From positions 1 to 47,415 of the forward strand of contig JAAOMR010000504.1 of the NCBI GenBank assembly GCA_018853935.1: 47,415 nucleotides of DNA, in the 5' to 3' direction. This document shows positions 23,581 through 31,461 of the stretch, in pieces. The notes beneath the pieces are model-generated. The model searched no databases and was not told the origin of the DNA. It saw only the letters and a list, made by a program, of their open reading frames with translations. The DNA comes from Acidithiobacillus ferrivorans. GTDB taxonomy: Bacteria > Pseudomonadota > Gammaproteobacteria > Acidithiobacillales > Acidithiobacillaceae. A program made the position numbers and the translations under genes. Position 1 is the first letter of the stretch; each line of letters begins with the position of its first letter.

Positions 23581-24647
23581 AGAAGAAGCAGGAAATCTCT
23601 CCCGTCCGTTCATCGGCGGCGGAGTACCTGACCTTTATCGCCGCCAGCGGCCAGGGTGGTGTGGAGGCTATTTATGCGGATGAAAGTATCTGGCTGACCC
23701 AGAAGATGATGGGGGTTCTGTACGACGTGGAAACCCACACCATCAATTACCACCTGAAAAAGGTGTTTGCAGACAGTGAGTTGGATGAATGTTCAGTTAT
23801 TCGAAAATTTCGAATAACTGCCGCCGATGGCAAGAGTTACCACACCCAGCACTACAACCTGGCTGCGATCATCGCTGTGGGCTACAAGGTCAACTCCGAG
23901 CGTGCGGTGCAGTTCCGCAAGTGGGCCACCGGCATCATCGAGGAGTTCACCATCAAGGCCTACGTGATGGATGACGAGCGCATCAAGAGCGGCGGTTCCA
24001 TCCTCACCGAGCAGTATTTCGAAGAGCAGTTGCAGCGCATTCGGGAGATCCGCCTCTCGGAGCGCAAGTTCTACCAGAAGATCACCGATATCTACGCCAC
24101 GGCAATCGACTACGACGTAACGGCACAGGCCACCAAGCGCTTTTTCGCCACCGTGCAAAACAAGCTGCACTGGGCTATCCACGGGCAAACGGCGGCCGAG
24201 ATCGTCTGCCACCGCGCGGATGCCGAAAAGGCGAACATGGGGCTGACCACATGGAAAGACGCGCCGCTCGGCAAGATTCAGAAATTCGACGTGGTGGTCG
24301 CCAAGAACTACCTGACCGAGCACGAAATGGCGCAACTCACCCGCCTGGTCAACGCCTATCTGGATGTGGCCGAGGACATGGCACAGCGCAAGATCCCCAT
24401 GACCATGCAGGATTGGGAAACCCGCCTGAATCGCTTCATCGAGGCCACTGACCGCAGTGTGTTGCAGGATGCCGGCAAGGTGACGGCGGAAATCGCCAAG
24501 GCACACGCTGAAAGCGAGTTCGAAAAATACCGCATCGTGCAGGACCGGCTATTCGAGTCGGACTTTGATCGGATGGTGCAGGCAGCAGAGAATCTGGAAC
24601 AGACCGAGCGGCAGTTGGGCGGCAAGGGGCGGGGGAAGAAGAAATGA
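23577..24647 (+). CDS. rhuM: RhuM-family protein inside the type I R-M operon
   Basis: A 356-residue protein. The N-terminal part (ESIWLTQKMMGVLYDVETHTINYHLKKVFADSEL, shown here in pieces: LTQKMMGVLYDV, HTINYHLKKVF) is the RhuM/Bro-like DNA-binding-type opening, followed by YNLAAIIAVGYKVNSERA and QFRKWATGIIEEFTIKAYVM, all characteristic of the virulence RhuM family first named in Salmonella SPI-3. Members are repeatedly found between hsdM and hsdS genes. Molecular activity is not established. It overlaps hsdM and hsdS by ATGA on each side, so it is made in step with the methylase. It could regulate or modify restriction, but that is inference. Confidence 0.85.
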   Translation: MKKKQEISPVRSSAAEYLTFIAASGQGGVEAIYADESIWLTQKMMGVLYDVETHTINYHLKKVFADSELDECSVIRKFRITAADGKSYHTQHYNLAAIIAVGYKVNSERAVQFRKWATGIIEEFTIKAYVMDDERIKSGGSILTEQYFEEQLQRIREIRLSERKFYQKITDIYATAIDYDVTAQATKRFFATVQNKLHWAIHGQTAAEIVCHRADAEKANMGLTTWKDAPLGKIQKFDVVVAKNYLTEHEMAQLTRLVNAYLDVAEDMAQRKIPMTMQDWETRLNRFIEATDRSVLQDAGKVTAEIAKAHAESEFEKYRIVQDRLFESDFDRMVQAAENLEQTERQLGGKGRGKKK

Positions 24648-25813
24648 CAATGCCTTGGCTAACACTTGCTCTCGAAGAACTCGCCTCAGTCCAACGAGGG
24701 AAATTCTCTGCCCGACCTCGCAATGACCCCAGGTACTATGGGGGAGACATTCCCTTCATACAGACCGGCGATGTTGCGAACGGCGCTGGCCGCGTGCGCA
24801 GCTACTCCCAAACCTTGAATACCGATGGTCTATCAGTCAGCAAACTGTTTCCGAAAGGATCATTGGTCGTAACCATCGCCGCCAATATTGGAGACGTGGC
24901 GAAGGTTGAGTTTGATTTTGCTTGCCCAGATAGCCTTGTGGTTGTCCAAGCCAATGAGGACGTCAACAGTGACTGGCTGCAGTACAGCCTAGAAAGCAAG
25001 AAAGAACTTCTCGATTCACTGGCGCCGCAGAACGCCCAAAAGAACATCAATCTTGAAATCCTTCGACCGCTTGCTCTTGACGTACCTCCGCTCGCGGAAC
25101 AGAAGCGTATCGCCGGAGCGATAAAGACCTGGGACACCGCCATCCAGAAAACCGAGCAACTGATCGCAGCGAAGGAGCGGCACTACAGCCACGAACTGTC
25201 GCGCCTGATCAGCCGGTGCCAGCACCCGCACGCCCATGTCGGTGCCTTTGCCGAGGAAGTCTCCGCCCGCAATCGCGGTGGCAACGAGGCCCGCGTGCTG
25301 AGCGTAACCAACTCGCGCGGCTTTGTGCTGCCGGAAGACCAGTTCGAGCGCCGCGTCGCCAGCGCCGACCTGTCCAATTACAAGGTGGTACGCCGTGGGC
25401 AGTACGCCTACAACCCGTCGCGCATCAACGTCGGCTCCATCGCCCGACTCAATGGCTGGGACGACGGGGTGCTCAGCCCGATGTATGTCGTGTTCCGGCT
25501 GGACGAGGCCAAGGTCGACTCCAACTACTTCCTGCACTGGCTGAATTCCCACGAGGTGCGTCAGCGCATCAAGAACAGCGCCCAGGGCAGCGTCCGCGAA
25601 ACCGTGTCCTTCTCCGAGTTCGCGGCATTGACGATTCCTCTGCCGGACACCGACAAACAAACCGCCATCGCCCGCTACTTGAATGCCCTGCGCGAAGAGA
25701 TCGACCTGCTCGGCCAATCTGTCACGGCGCTAAAGACCCAGAAGCGCGGCCTCATGCAGAAGCTGCTCACCGGCGAGTGGCGTTTGCTTGTTCCTGCGGA
25801 GACCGATGTATGA
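24644..25813 (+). CDS. hsdS: Type I restriction-modification specificity subunit HsdS (full length)
   Basis: A 389-residue protein with the two-TRD layout. TRD1 (about 1-145) has GGDIPFIQTGDV and GSLVVTIAANIGDVAK; the first conserved helix follows from AEQKRIAGAIKTWDTAIQKT. TRD2 (about 200-345) has VLSVTNSRGFV, YAYNPSRINVGSIA and LSPMYVVFRLDE; the second conserved helix contains KQTAIARYLNALREEIDL and the common end LMQKLLTGEWRL. TRD1 is noticeably poorer in G+C than the rest of the gene and its neighbours, with the change near 25,090-25,140 at the first conserved helix, as expected from a recent TRD swap. It overlaps rhuM and the DUF3800 gene by ATGA. Confidence 0.93.
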   Translation: MTMPWLTLALEELASVQRGKFSARPRNDPRYYGGDIPFIQTGDVANGAGRVRSYSQTLNTDGLSVSKLFPKGSLVVTIAANIGDVAKVEFDFACPDSLVVVQANEDVNSDWLQYSLESKKELLDSLAPQNAQKNINLEILRPLALDVPPLAEQKRIAGAIKTWDTAIQKTEQLIAAKERHYSHELSRLISRCQHPHAHVGAFAEEVSARNRGGNEARVLSVTNSRGFVLPEDQFERRVASADLSNYKVVRRGQYAYNPSRINVGSIARLNGWDDGVLSPMYVVFRLDEAKVDSNYFLHWLNSHEVRQRIKNSAQGSVRETVSFSEFAALTIPLPDTDKQTAIARYLNALREEIDLLGQSVTALKTQKRGLMQKLLTGEWRLLVPAETDV

Positions 25814-26547
25814 CAGCTGTCATCAACAGCGACTACCTGATCTTTGCCGACGAGAGCGGCGACCACGGGCTGGCATCGATCGACGAGCAGTTCCCAGTAT
25901 TCGCGTTGGTGTTCTGCATCGTGCAGAAGCAGGACTACGTGGAGCAGATCGTACCGGCGATGCAACGCCTGAAGATGGCCTATTGGGGCCACGATCAGGT
26001 GATCCTACACGAACACGACATCCGCAAGGAGAAGGGGCCGTTCGCGCTGTTGCGCACCGACCGCGAACTTCGCGAGCAATTCATGACCGATCTCACCGCA
26101 CTGATCTCGGCTACACCCATGCAGGTCATTGCTTCGGTGATCGACAAACGTGCTCTGAAAGCACGCTACAGCACGCCCTATAACCCCTACGAAGTGGCGA
26201 TGCTGTTCTGTCTGGAACGGGCGCTGTCAGCGTTGTGCAGACGCGGCGAGGTCGGCAAACGCGTGCATGTGCTGTTCGAGAGCCGGGGCAAGCAGGAGGA
26301 TACGGAGCTGGAACTGGAGTTCCGTCGCATCTGCGACAACGGGGGGAGCTGGGGCTATCGACGGGTCGATTTCCAGCAGATGCAGTTCGCGCACTTGTTC
26401 GTCGACAAACGCAGCAACTCTAATGGTCTGCAACTGGCGGATCTGGTCGCGCGACCCTTGGCCCTACGCCACTTGCGACCCGACCAGTCCAACCGGGCTT
26501 TGCAGGCGCTGGATGACAAGCTATTGAACTTCAAAGTGTTCCCATAA
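25810..26547 (+). CDS. DUF3800 protein, predicted RNase H-like fold
   Basis: A 245-residue protein starting within the hsdS stop (ATGA overlap). It opens with YLIFADESGDHG, the conserved DESG of DUF3800, and later has a conserved Glu/Arg region (VLFESRGKQEDTELE) and a C-terminal SNGLQLADLVARPLA, which is the typical 'QLADL' end motif. The family is predicted to have an RNase H-like nuclease fold and is frequent in defence and mobile islands; no reaction is proven that I know of. Last gene of the first R-M transcript, followed by a hairpin. Coupling to hsdS suggests a role linked to the R-M complex. Confidence 0.8.
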   Translation: MTAVINSDYLIFADESGDHGLASIDEQFPVFALVFCIVQKQDYVEQIVPAMQRLKMAYWGHDQVILHEHDIRKEKGPFALLRTDRELREQFMTDLTALISATPMQVIASVIDKRALKARYSTPYNPYEVAMLFCLERALSALCRRGEVGKRVHVLFESRGKQEDTELELEFRRICDNGGSWGYRRVDFQQMQFAHLFVDKRSNSNGLQLADLVARPLALRHLRPDQSNRALQALDDKLLNFKVFP

Positions 26548-26553
26548 AGCAAA

Positions 26554-26580
26554 AGGGCCTCGGAACAAGTCCAAGGCCCT
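26554..26580 (-). terminator. Hairpin between the DUF3800 gene and hsdR
   Basis: AGGGCCT (26554-26560) pairs with AGGCCCT (26574-26580), with an inner GGA/TCC pair and a short loop. A T-rich tail exists only on the minus strand (TTTTGCTTT), so it is a classical intrinsic terminator only in that direction. On the plus strand it may stabilise the 3' end or attenuate transcription. Confidence 0.5.
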
Positions 26581-26652
26581 CAAGCCGACCGGGAAAAGCC
26601 CAATCCTTGCCGCGCAGTATAGGACAAATAGGCAGAACAGGCAACGAAAAAA

Positions 26653-26681
26653 TTGACACAAAAAAATGACCTTAAACTATC
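26653..26681 (+). promoter_or_regulatory. Promoter for hsdR
   Basis: TTGACA (26653-26658), a 17-bp A-rich spacer and ACTATC (26676-26681), 72 bp ahead of the hsdR start. It allows the endonuclease to be expressed separately from the methylase, a usual safeguard in R-M systems. Confidence 0.6.
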
Positions 26682-26752
26682 AGGACAGCGGCCCGAAAGA
26701 GCCCCTTGGGCACTTGTCCTCGGCGAGGAAACTTTGACCGTGAGTGTAACGC

Positions 26753-29700
26753 ATGACTAATCCAAACGACCACAACTCAGAGGCGGCCTTCCGCTTCGAC
26801 GAAAAATACCTCTCGCAAATCCCGGCCCTGCAGGTGCTGGTCAACCTGGGCTACCAGTACCTGACGCCCGCCGAGGCGCTGGCCGCCCGGAGTGGCAAGG
26901 CCGGCAACGTGCTGCTGGAGGAAATCCTGCGCGAGCAGTTGAAGAAGCTGAACCGCATCCAGCACAAGGGTGGCAGTTATCTCTTCAGCGAGGAGAACAT
27001 CCAGAGCGCCATCCAGCGGCTGAAGAACGTGAAGTACGACGGCCTGCTCAAGACCAACGAGGCGGTCTACGACCTGCTGACGTTGGGCGTGGCGCTGGAG
27101 CAGTCTATCGAGGGCGATCTGAAGAGCTTCACGCTCAACTACGTGGACTGGCGCAACCCGGAGAACAACGTCTATCACGTCGCCGCCGAGTTTGCGGTGG
27201 AGCGCACCCGTAGCGTCGAGACCTGCCGGCCCGACATCGTGCTGTTCGTCAACGGCATCCCCTTCGCGGTGATCGAGTGCAAGTCGCCCAAGGTCGAGGT
27301 GGCCCAGGCCATCTCCCAAACCATCCGCAACCAGCGCGACGAGTACATCCCGCGCCTGTTCACCACCGTGCAGACCGTGCTGGCGGTGAACAAGAACGAG
27401 GCCCGTTACGCCACCACCGGCACCCCGGCCAAATTCTGGTCGAAGTGGAAGGAGGAGGTGGCGGACGCCGATCTCGCGCCACTACTGGAGCGCCCGCTGC
27501 CGGAATCTATGAAGGCCTCTCTGTTCGATCTCGCCTTTGCCGAGCTGGGCGTGCGCGAGGAGACGGCGCCTTACCTGGTGGGCCGGCAGGTGACCGAGCA
27601 GGACCGGACGCTCTACGCGCTGTGCCGCCCGCAGCGCCTGCTGGAGATGGCCTGGGCCTTCACCGTGTTCGACGGCGGCGTGCGCAAGATCGCGCGCTAC
27701 CAGCAGGTGTTCGCCATCCGCGAGGTGCTCGCGCGGGTCAGGCAGACGGACGACAGCGGCAAGCGCCGGGGCGGCATCGTCTGGCACACCCAGGGCTCGG
27801 GCAAGTCGCTGACCATGGTGATGCTGGCCCGCGCGCTGGCGCTGGAGCCGGCCATCCGCAACCCCCGCATCGTACTGGTCACCGACCGGGTGGACCTGGA
27901 CAAGCAGCTCGGCAACACCTTCGCCGCCTGCGGTCTGTCGCTCGACCGGGCCGAAAGCGGTCGCCACCTGGTGGAGTTGGTGACCGATGGCAAGGCCCAC
28001 ATCGTCACCACCCTGGTGCACAAGTTCGACAAGGCGCTGGCCTACAAGAAGTTCAGCGACGCCTCGCCCGACATCTTCGTGCTGGTGGACGAGACCCAGC
28101 GCACCCAGTTGGGCGGCTACTCGGCGCGCATGCGGCAGATGTTTCCCAATGCCTGCTACATCGGCTTCACCGGCACGCCGCTGCTGACCCGCGAAAAAAG
28201 CGACGTCGCCAAGTTCGGCGGCGTGATCCACACCTACACCATCGACCAGGCGGTGGCCGATGGCGCCATCGTGCCGCTGCTCTACGAAGGGCGCATGGTG
28301 GAACTGGAGCAGAACCAGGCGGCCATCGACATCTGGTTCGAGCGCCACACCCAGGGGCTGACCGATCAGCAGAAAACGGACCTGAAGAAGAAGTACGCCC
28401 GCGCCGAGATGCTGAACAAGGCCGAGCAGGTGATCTACATGCGCGCCTTTGACATCAGCGAGCATTACCGCCAGAACTGGCAGGGCACCGGGTTCAAGGC
28501 GCAATTGGTGGCGCCCAACAAGGCGGCGGCGCTGCGCTACAAGGCGTTTCTGGATGAGCTGGGCGCGGTCACTAGCGAGGTGATCATCTCGCCACCCGAC
28601 GAGCGCGAGGGCTTCGACGAGATCGACGCCGAGGAATCCACCGACGCGGTGGTGGCCTTCTGGCAGCGCATGATGAAGCGCTACGGCTCGGAAGACGACT
28701 ACAACAAGCAGATCGTCAACGCTTTCAAGTTCGGTGACGAGCCCGAGATCCTGATCGTGGTGGACAAGCTGCTGACCGGCTTCGATGCGCCGCGCAACAC
28801 GGTGCTCTACCTCGCGCGCCGGCTCAAGGACCATACCTTGCTGCAGGCCATCGCCCGGGTAAACCGCCTTTACGAGGATGAGTCTGGTGCCAGGGTCAAG
28901 GACTTCGGCTTCGTCATCGACTACGTGGGCGTGCTGGGCGAGCTGGACCAGGCGCTGAGCACCTACAGTGCGCTGGAAGGCTTTGAAGCGGCGGATCTCG
29001 AAGTCGCGCTGACCTCGATTCACGAAGAGACCAAAGCCCTGCCGCAGCGCCACGCCGAGCTGTGGGACCTGTTCAAGACGGTGAAGAACCGCCAGGACGA
29101 AGAGGCTTTCGAACAATTGCTGGCTGACGAAAAACTGCGTGCCGATTTTTACGAGCGACTGTCGGCCTACGCCAAGACCCTGGCCATTGCGCTGTCCAGC
29201 GAACGCTTCATCACCGACACGCCCGAGCAGAAGCTGCGCGCCTACAAAAACGACCTGAAGCGCTTCGTGAACCTGAAGGCGGCGGTGAAGCTACGCTATG
29301 CGGAATCTGTGGACTACCGTGATTTCGAGCCGCGCATCCAGAAGCTGCTGGATACGCACATCTCGGCCTCCGAGGTGGTGCAGTTGAACACGCCGGTAAA
29401 CATCTTCGACGAGGCCGCGTTCCAGAAGGTGGTGGAGGAGCAAGGCGGGGGCAGCGAGAAGACCCTTGGCGCCAAGGCCGACATGATCGCCCACGCCACC
29501 AAGCGCGCCATCAACGAACGGCTGGAGCAGGACCCTGCCTTCTACGAGAAGTTCTCCAAACTGATCCAGCAGGCCATCGACGATTACCGCGCCAAGCGCC
29601 TATCCGATCTGGAGTACCTGCAGCGGGTCACCGAGATCAAGGATGGGGTGGTCTCGCGCAAGGGCGATGACCTGCCGCCGGTGCTGAATGGTGACGCTGA

Positions 29701-29995
29701 CGCGGCCGCCGTCTATGGCCTGCTGCGCCCCTTCGTGGCGAGCCACCTGAGCGACGCCGAGCAGACACAGACGACCGCAGTCGAAGCCGCCAAGGCGGTG
29801 TGGGACATTTTCCGGCGCAACCGCAAAGTGGGCTACTGGGATGACCTCGACGCCCAGCGCCGGACGATGAACGAGATCGACGACTACCTCTATGACGAGG
29901 TGAAGGGCGCGCGGGGTATCGCGCTGTCCACAGAAGAGATGGACGAGATCATCGAGAAGACGATGCAGCTCGCCCGCCACCGGATGGCAGGGTGA
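26753..29995 (+). CDS. hsdR: Type I restriction endonuclease/translocase subunit HsdR
   Basis: A 1080-residue protein of normal HsdR length. The N-terminal nuclease domain shows the PD-ExK-type motif (RPDIVLFVNGIPFAVIECKS, about 160-180). The SF2 motor follows: Walker A TQGSGKSLTMVM (about 345), DETQR box (about 445, in place of DEAD/H), YIGFTGTPLL, and in the second RecA lobe DKLLTGFDAPRNT and QAIARVNRLY. The C-terminal helical domain binds the methylase core. It translocates DNA and cuts at a distance from unmethylated sites. It overlaps the following metallohydrolase gene (GTGA), so the pair is coupled. No frameshift or missing motif is seen. Confidence 0.95.
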   Translation: MTNPNDHNSEAAFRFDEKYLSQIPALQVLVNLGYQYLTPAEALAARSGKAGNVLLEEILREQLKKLNRIQHKGGSYLFSEENIQSAIQRLKNVKYDGLLKTNEAVYDLLTLGVALEQSIEGDLKSFTLNYVDWRNPENNVYHVAAEFAVERTRSVETCRPDIVLFVNGIPFAVIECKSPKVEVAQAISQTIRNQRDEYIPRLFTTVQTVLAVNKNEARYATTGTPAKFWSKWKEEVADADLAPLLERPLPESMKASLFDLAFAELGVREETAPYLVGRQVTEQDRTLYALCRPQRLLEMAWAFTVFDGGVRKIARYQQVFAIREVLARVRQTDDSGKRRGGIVWHTQGSGKSLTMVMLARALALEPAIRNPRIVLVTDRVDLDKQLGNTFAACGLSLDRAESGRHLVELVTDGKAHIVTTLVHKFDKALAYKKFSDASPDIFVLVDETQRTQLGGYSARMRQMFPNACYIGFTGTPLLTREKSDVAKFGGVIHTYTIDQAVADGAIVPLLYEGRMVELEQNQAAIDIWFERHTQGLTDQQKTDLKKKYARAEMLNKAEQVIYMRAFDISEHYRQNWQGTGFKAQLVAPNKAAALRYKAFLDELGAVTSEVIISPPDEREGFDEIDAEESTDAVVAFWQRMMKRYGSEDDYNKQIVNAFKFGDEPEILIVVDKLLTGFDAPRNTVLYLARRLKDHTLLQAIARVNRLYEDESGARVKDFGFVIDYVGVLGELDQALSTYSALEGFEAADLEVALTSIHEETKALPQRHAELWDLFKTVKNRQDEEAFEQLLADEKLRADFYERLSAYAKTLAIALSSERFITDTPEQKLRAYKNDLKRFVNLKAAVKLRYAESVDYRDFEPRIQKLLDTHISASEVVQLNTPVNIFDEAAFQKVVEEQGGGSEKTLGAKADMIAHATKRAINERLEQDPAFYEKFSKLIQQAIDDYRAKRLSDLEYLQRVTEIKDGVVSRKGDDLPPVLNGDADAAAVYGLLRPFVASHLSDAEQTQTTAVEAAKAVWDIFRRNRKVGYWDDLDAQRRTMNEIDDYLYDEVKGARGIALSTEEMDEIIEKTMQLARHRMAG

Positions 29996-30702
29996 AGACG
30001 ATGGTCGGCATCCTGACCTACGGCCGCGACACGATCCGCTACGAGGTGCGGTTTCTGGCATCGCGGCAGACCCTGGCCATCGAAGTGCACCCCGACAGCC
30101 GCGTGCTGGTGCGCGCGCCGGTGGGTTGCCCGGAAACCTTGATCGCCGAGCGGGTGCAGAAGCGTGCCGCCTGGATCAGCCGGCAACTGTCCGAGTTCGA
30201 GCGCTATCGCCCCCGCACCCCGGCGCGGCAGTACGTCAACGGCGAATCGCACCTATACCTCGGCCGGCAATACCGGCTGAAGCTGTTACCGGGCGAAATG
30301 CCCAGCGTAACGCTCGCACGCGGTCGGCTGCTCGTCTGCCTGCCCGGCGAACCAGACCCGGAGCGCGTGAAGGCGCTGCTGCACCGCTGGTATCTCGACT
30401 GCGCCCGGGCTGTTTTCGGTGAGGTGTTGGAGGCCGGGCTACTCCACTTCAAGGGCGTCGAACACCCGCGCCTCATCGTGCGCGCCATGCAGTCGCGCTG
30501 GGGCAGCCTGTCACGCGCTGGCACCATGACCCTGAACGTCAACCTGGTGCGCGCACCCCGCCCCTGCATCGAGTACGTGGTGACCCACGAGCTGAGCCAT
30601 ATCAAACACCGCGACCACGACGCGCGGTTTTTCAGGCTGCTGGGTCAGGTGATGCCCGATTGGGAGCAGCGCAAGCAGCGACTGGAAGCGGCGCTGCTGT
30701 GA
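29992..30702 (+). CDS. YgjP-like (DUF45) zinc metallohydrolase
   Basis: A 236-residue protein; GTG 29992 overlaps the hsdR stop and ATG 30001 is an alternative start. The C-terminal half has RWGSLSRAGTMTLN and the zincin motif VTHELSHIKHRDHDARFF, in which HELSH supplies two zinc ligands and the catalytic Glu, followed by QVMPDWEQRK. This is the YgjP/DUF45 family, predicted metal-dependent proteases related to SprT/M48 enzymes. It is often found directly after hsdR; its substrate is unknown. A role in clearing HsdR or another DNA-bound protein is possible, but speculative. Presumably cytosolic. Confidence 0.85.
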   Translation: MKTMVGILTYGRDTIRYEVRFLASRQTLAIEVHPDSRVLVRAPVGCPETLIAERVQKRAAWISRQLSEFERYRPRTPARQYVNGESHLYLGRQYRLKLLPGEMPSVTLARGRLLVCLPGEPDPERVKALLHRWYLDCARAVFGEVLEAGLLHFKGVEHPRLIVRAMQSRWGSLSRAGTMTLNVNLVRAPRPCIEYVVTHELSHIKHRDHDARFFRLLGQVMPDWEQRKQRLEAALL

Positions 30703-31030
30703 CAAAGCGAGAGGGAATGAAGGTCGCCATTCCCTATGACCGTAACGGCAAACAGCAGGCTGGTGCAGATCCAGGAGAAGATGGTCGCCAGGATCCCGCC
30801 CGGACAGGATTCATGTTTACATGACAACTCAATCACTTAGGGCATCGCTCAGAAACTCCGACCCTGGCTCCACGCCACTGACCAACACTATAAAGGGCCT
30901 GCTGGCGACCTGGAGACGGTCGGATAGCATCATGAGCAGTGGATTGCCCTCATACCGGTGGCCAGGCGCAGAGATGAGACGGTCCACCCTCCTTGCCGTG
31001 AGCCGCTATAATGGGACGGAAGACACAAAA
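30703..31030. other. Non-coding stretch at the right edge of the R-M cluster
   Basis: About 330 bp with no credible gene. Short frames on both strands lack ribosome sites and recognisable content. A TATAAT-like hexamer at 31010 has no matching -35. This is probably junction DNA between the R-M cluster and the older chromosome. Confidence 0.4.
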
Positions 31031-31065
31031 CCCGTCCTGCACTCAAATAATGGGTGTGGGACGGG
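31031..31065 (-). terminator. Long imperfect hairpin
   Basis: CCCGTCC (31031-31037) pairs with GGACGGG (31059-31065). The stem continues inward for seven more pairs including several G-U, with a 7-nt AT loop. A run of four Ts follows only on the minus strand. It may be a terminator for minus-strand transcription or a remnant structural element. Confidence 0.4.
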
Positions 31066-31071
31066 CTAAAC

Positions 31072-31415
31072 TAGTTTGATACTTTCAGCGCGGCGGTTCC
31101 GACTGCCATTTTCCCGGAACACGGGATGCCCATTGTGGTACGGGCGGGAGGAGGTGAAGCATGCAGCGCGTAGCGGGTGCCGTGATGGGCGCCATCAACG
31201 GGGGCGGACAAAATATGTCCCGCGCGATGTTGACGGGTGCGCTCGTGGGCGCCCAGGTGGGTCTGGAGGGAATTCCCCGTCGTTTCATCACCGGGCTGCG
31301 TGACGCCCAGCGCTATCTGGCGCTGGCGGCGGAACTGGAGCAATCGGCGGTCAGACCGGTGACCCGCACCGCAGCGACCGGGGCCTCTGCGACAAGCCGA
31401 AGCTCAACCGGTTAA
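31072..31415 (+). pseudogene. Decayed ADP-ribosylglycohydrolase C-terminal fragment
   Basis: From ATG 31161 an 84-codon frame reads NGGGQNMSRAMLTGALVGAQ and then GLEGIPRRFITGLRDAQRYL. This matches the end of the ADP-ribosylglycohydrolase (DraG-like) family, where 'GGDxxSRAxxxGALLGA...GIPxxWxxxL' carries metal-binding residues; here the conserved Asp is replaced (GGQN). A stop lies just upstream in frame and the N-terminal two thirds are absent; an adjacent frame upstream reads FSAAVPTAIFPEHG, possibly the preceding family segment. I read it as a broken gene whose front was lost, perhaps when the R-M cluster entered. An independent small protein is less likely. Confidence 0.55.
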
Positions 31416-31461
31416 GCCAAATCATTGAGCTGTCTTGCGCATGCCAATCAGGAGGGAATTG

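Noticed and set aside
22015-23613. 532-codon minus-strand frame opposite hsdM, and similar long antisense frames opposite hsdR, mnmE, ettA and aspS
   Set aside because: High G+C removes stops from the mirror frame; the plus or minus partner has clear catalytic motifs while these have none.
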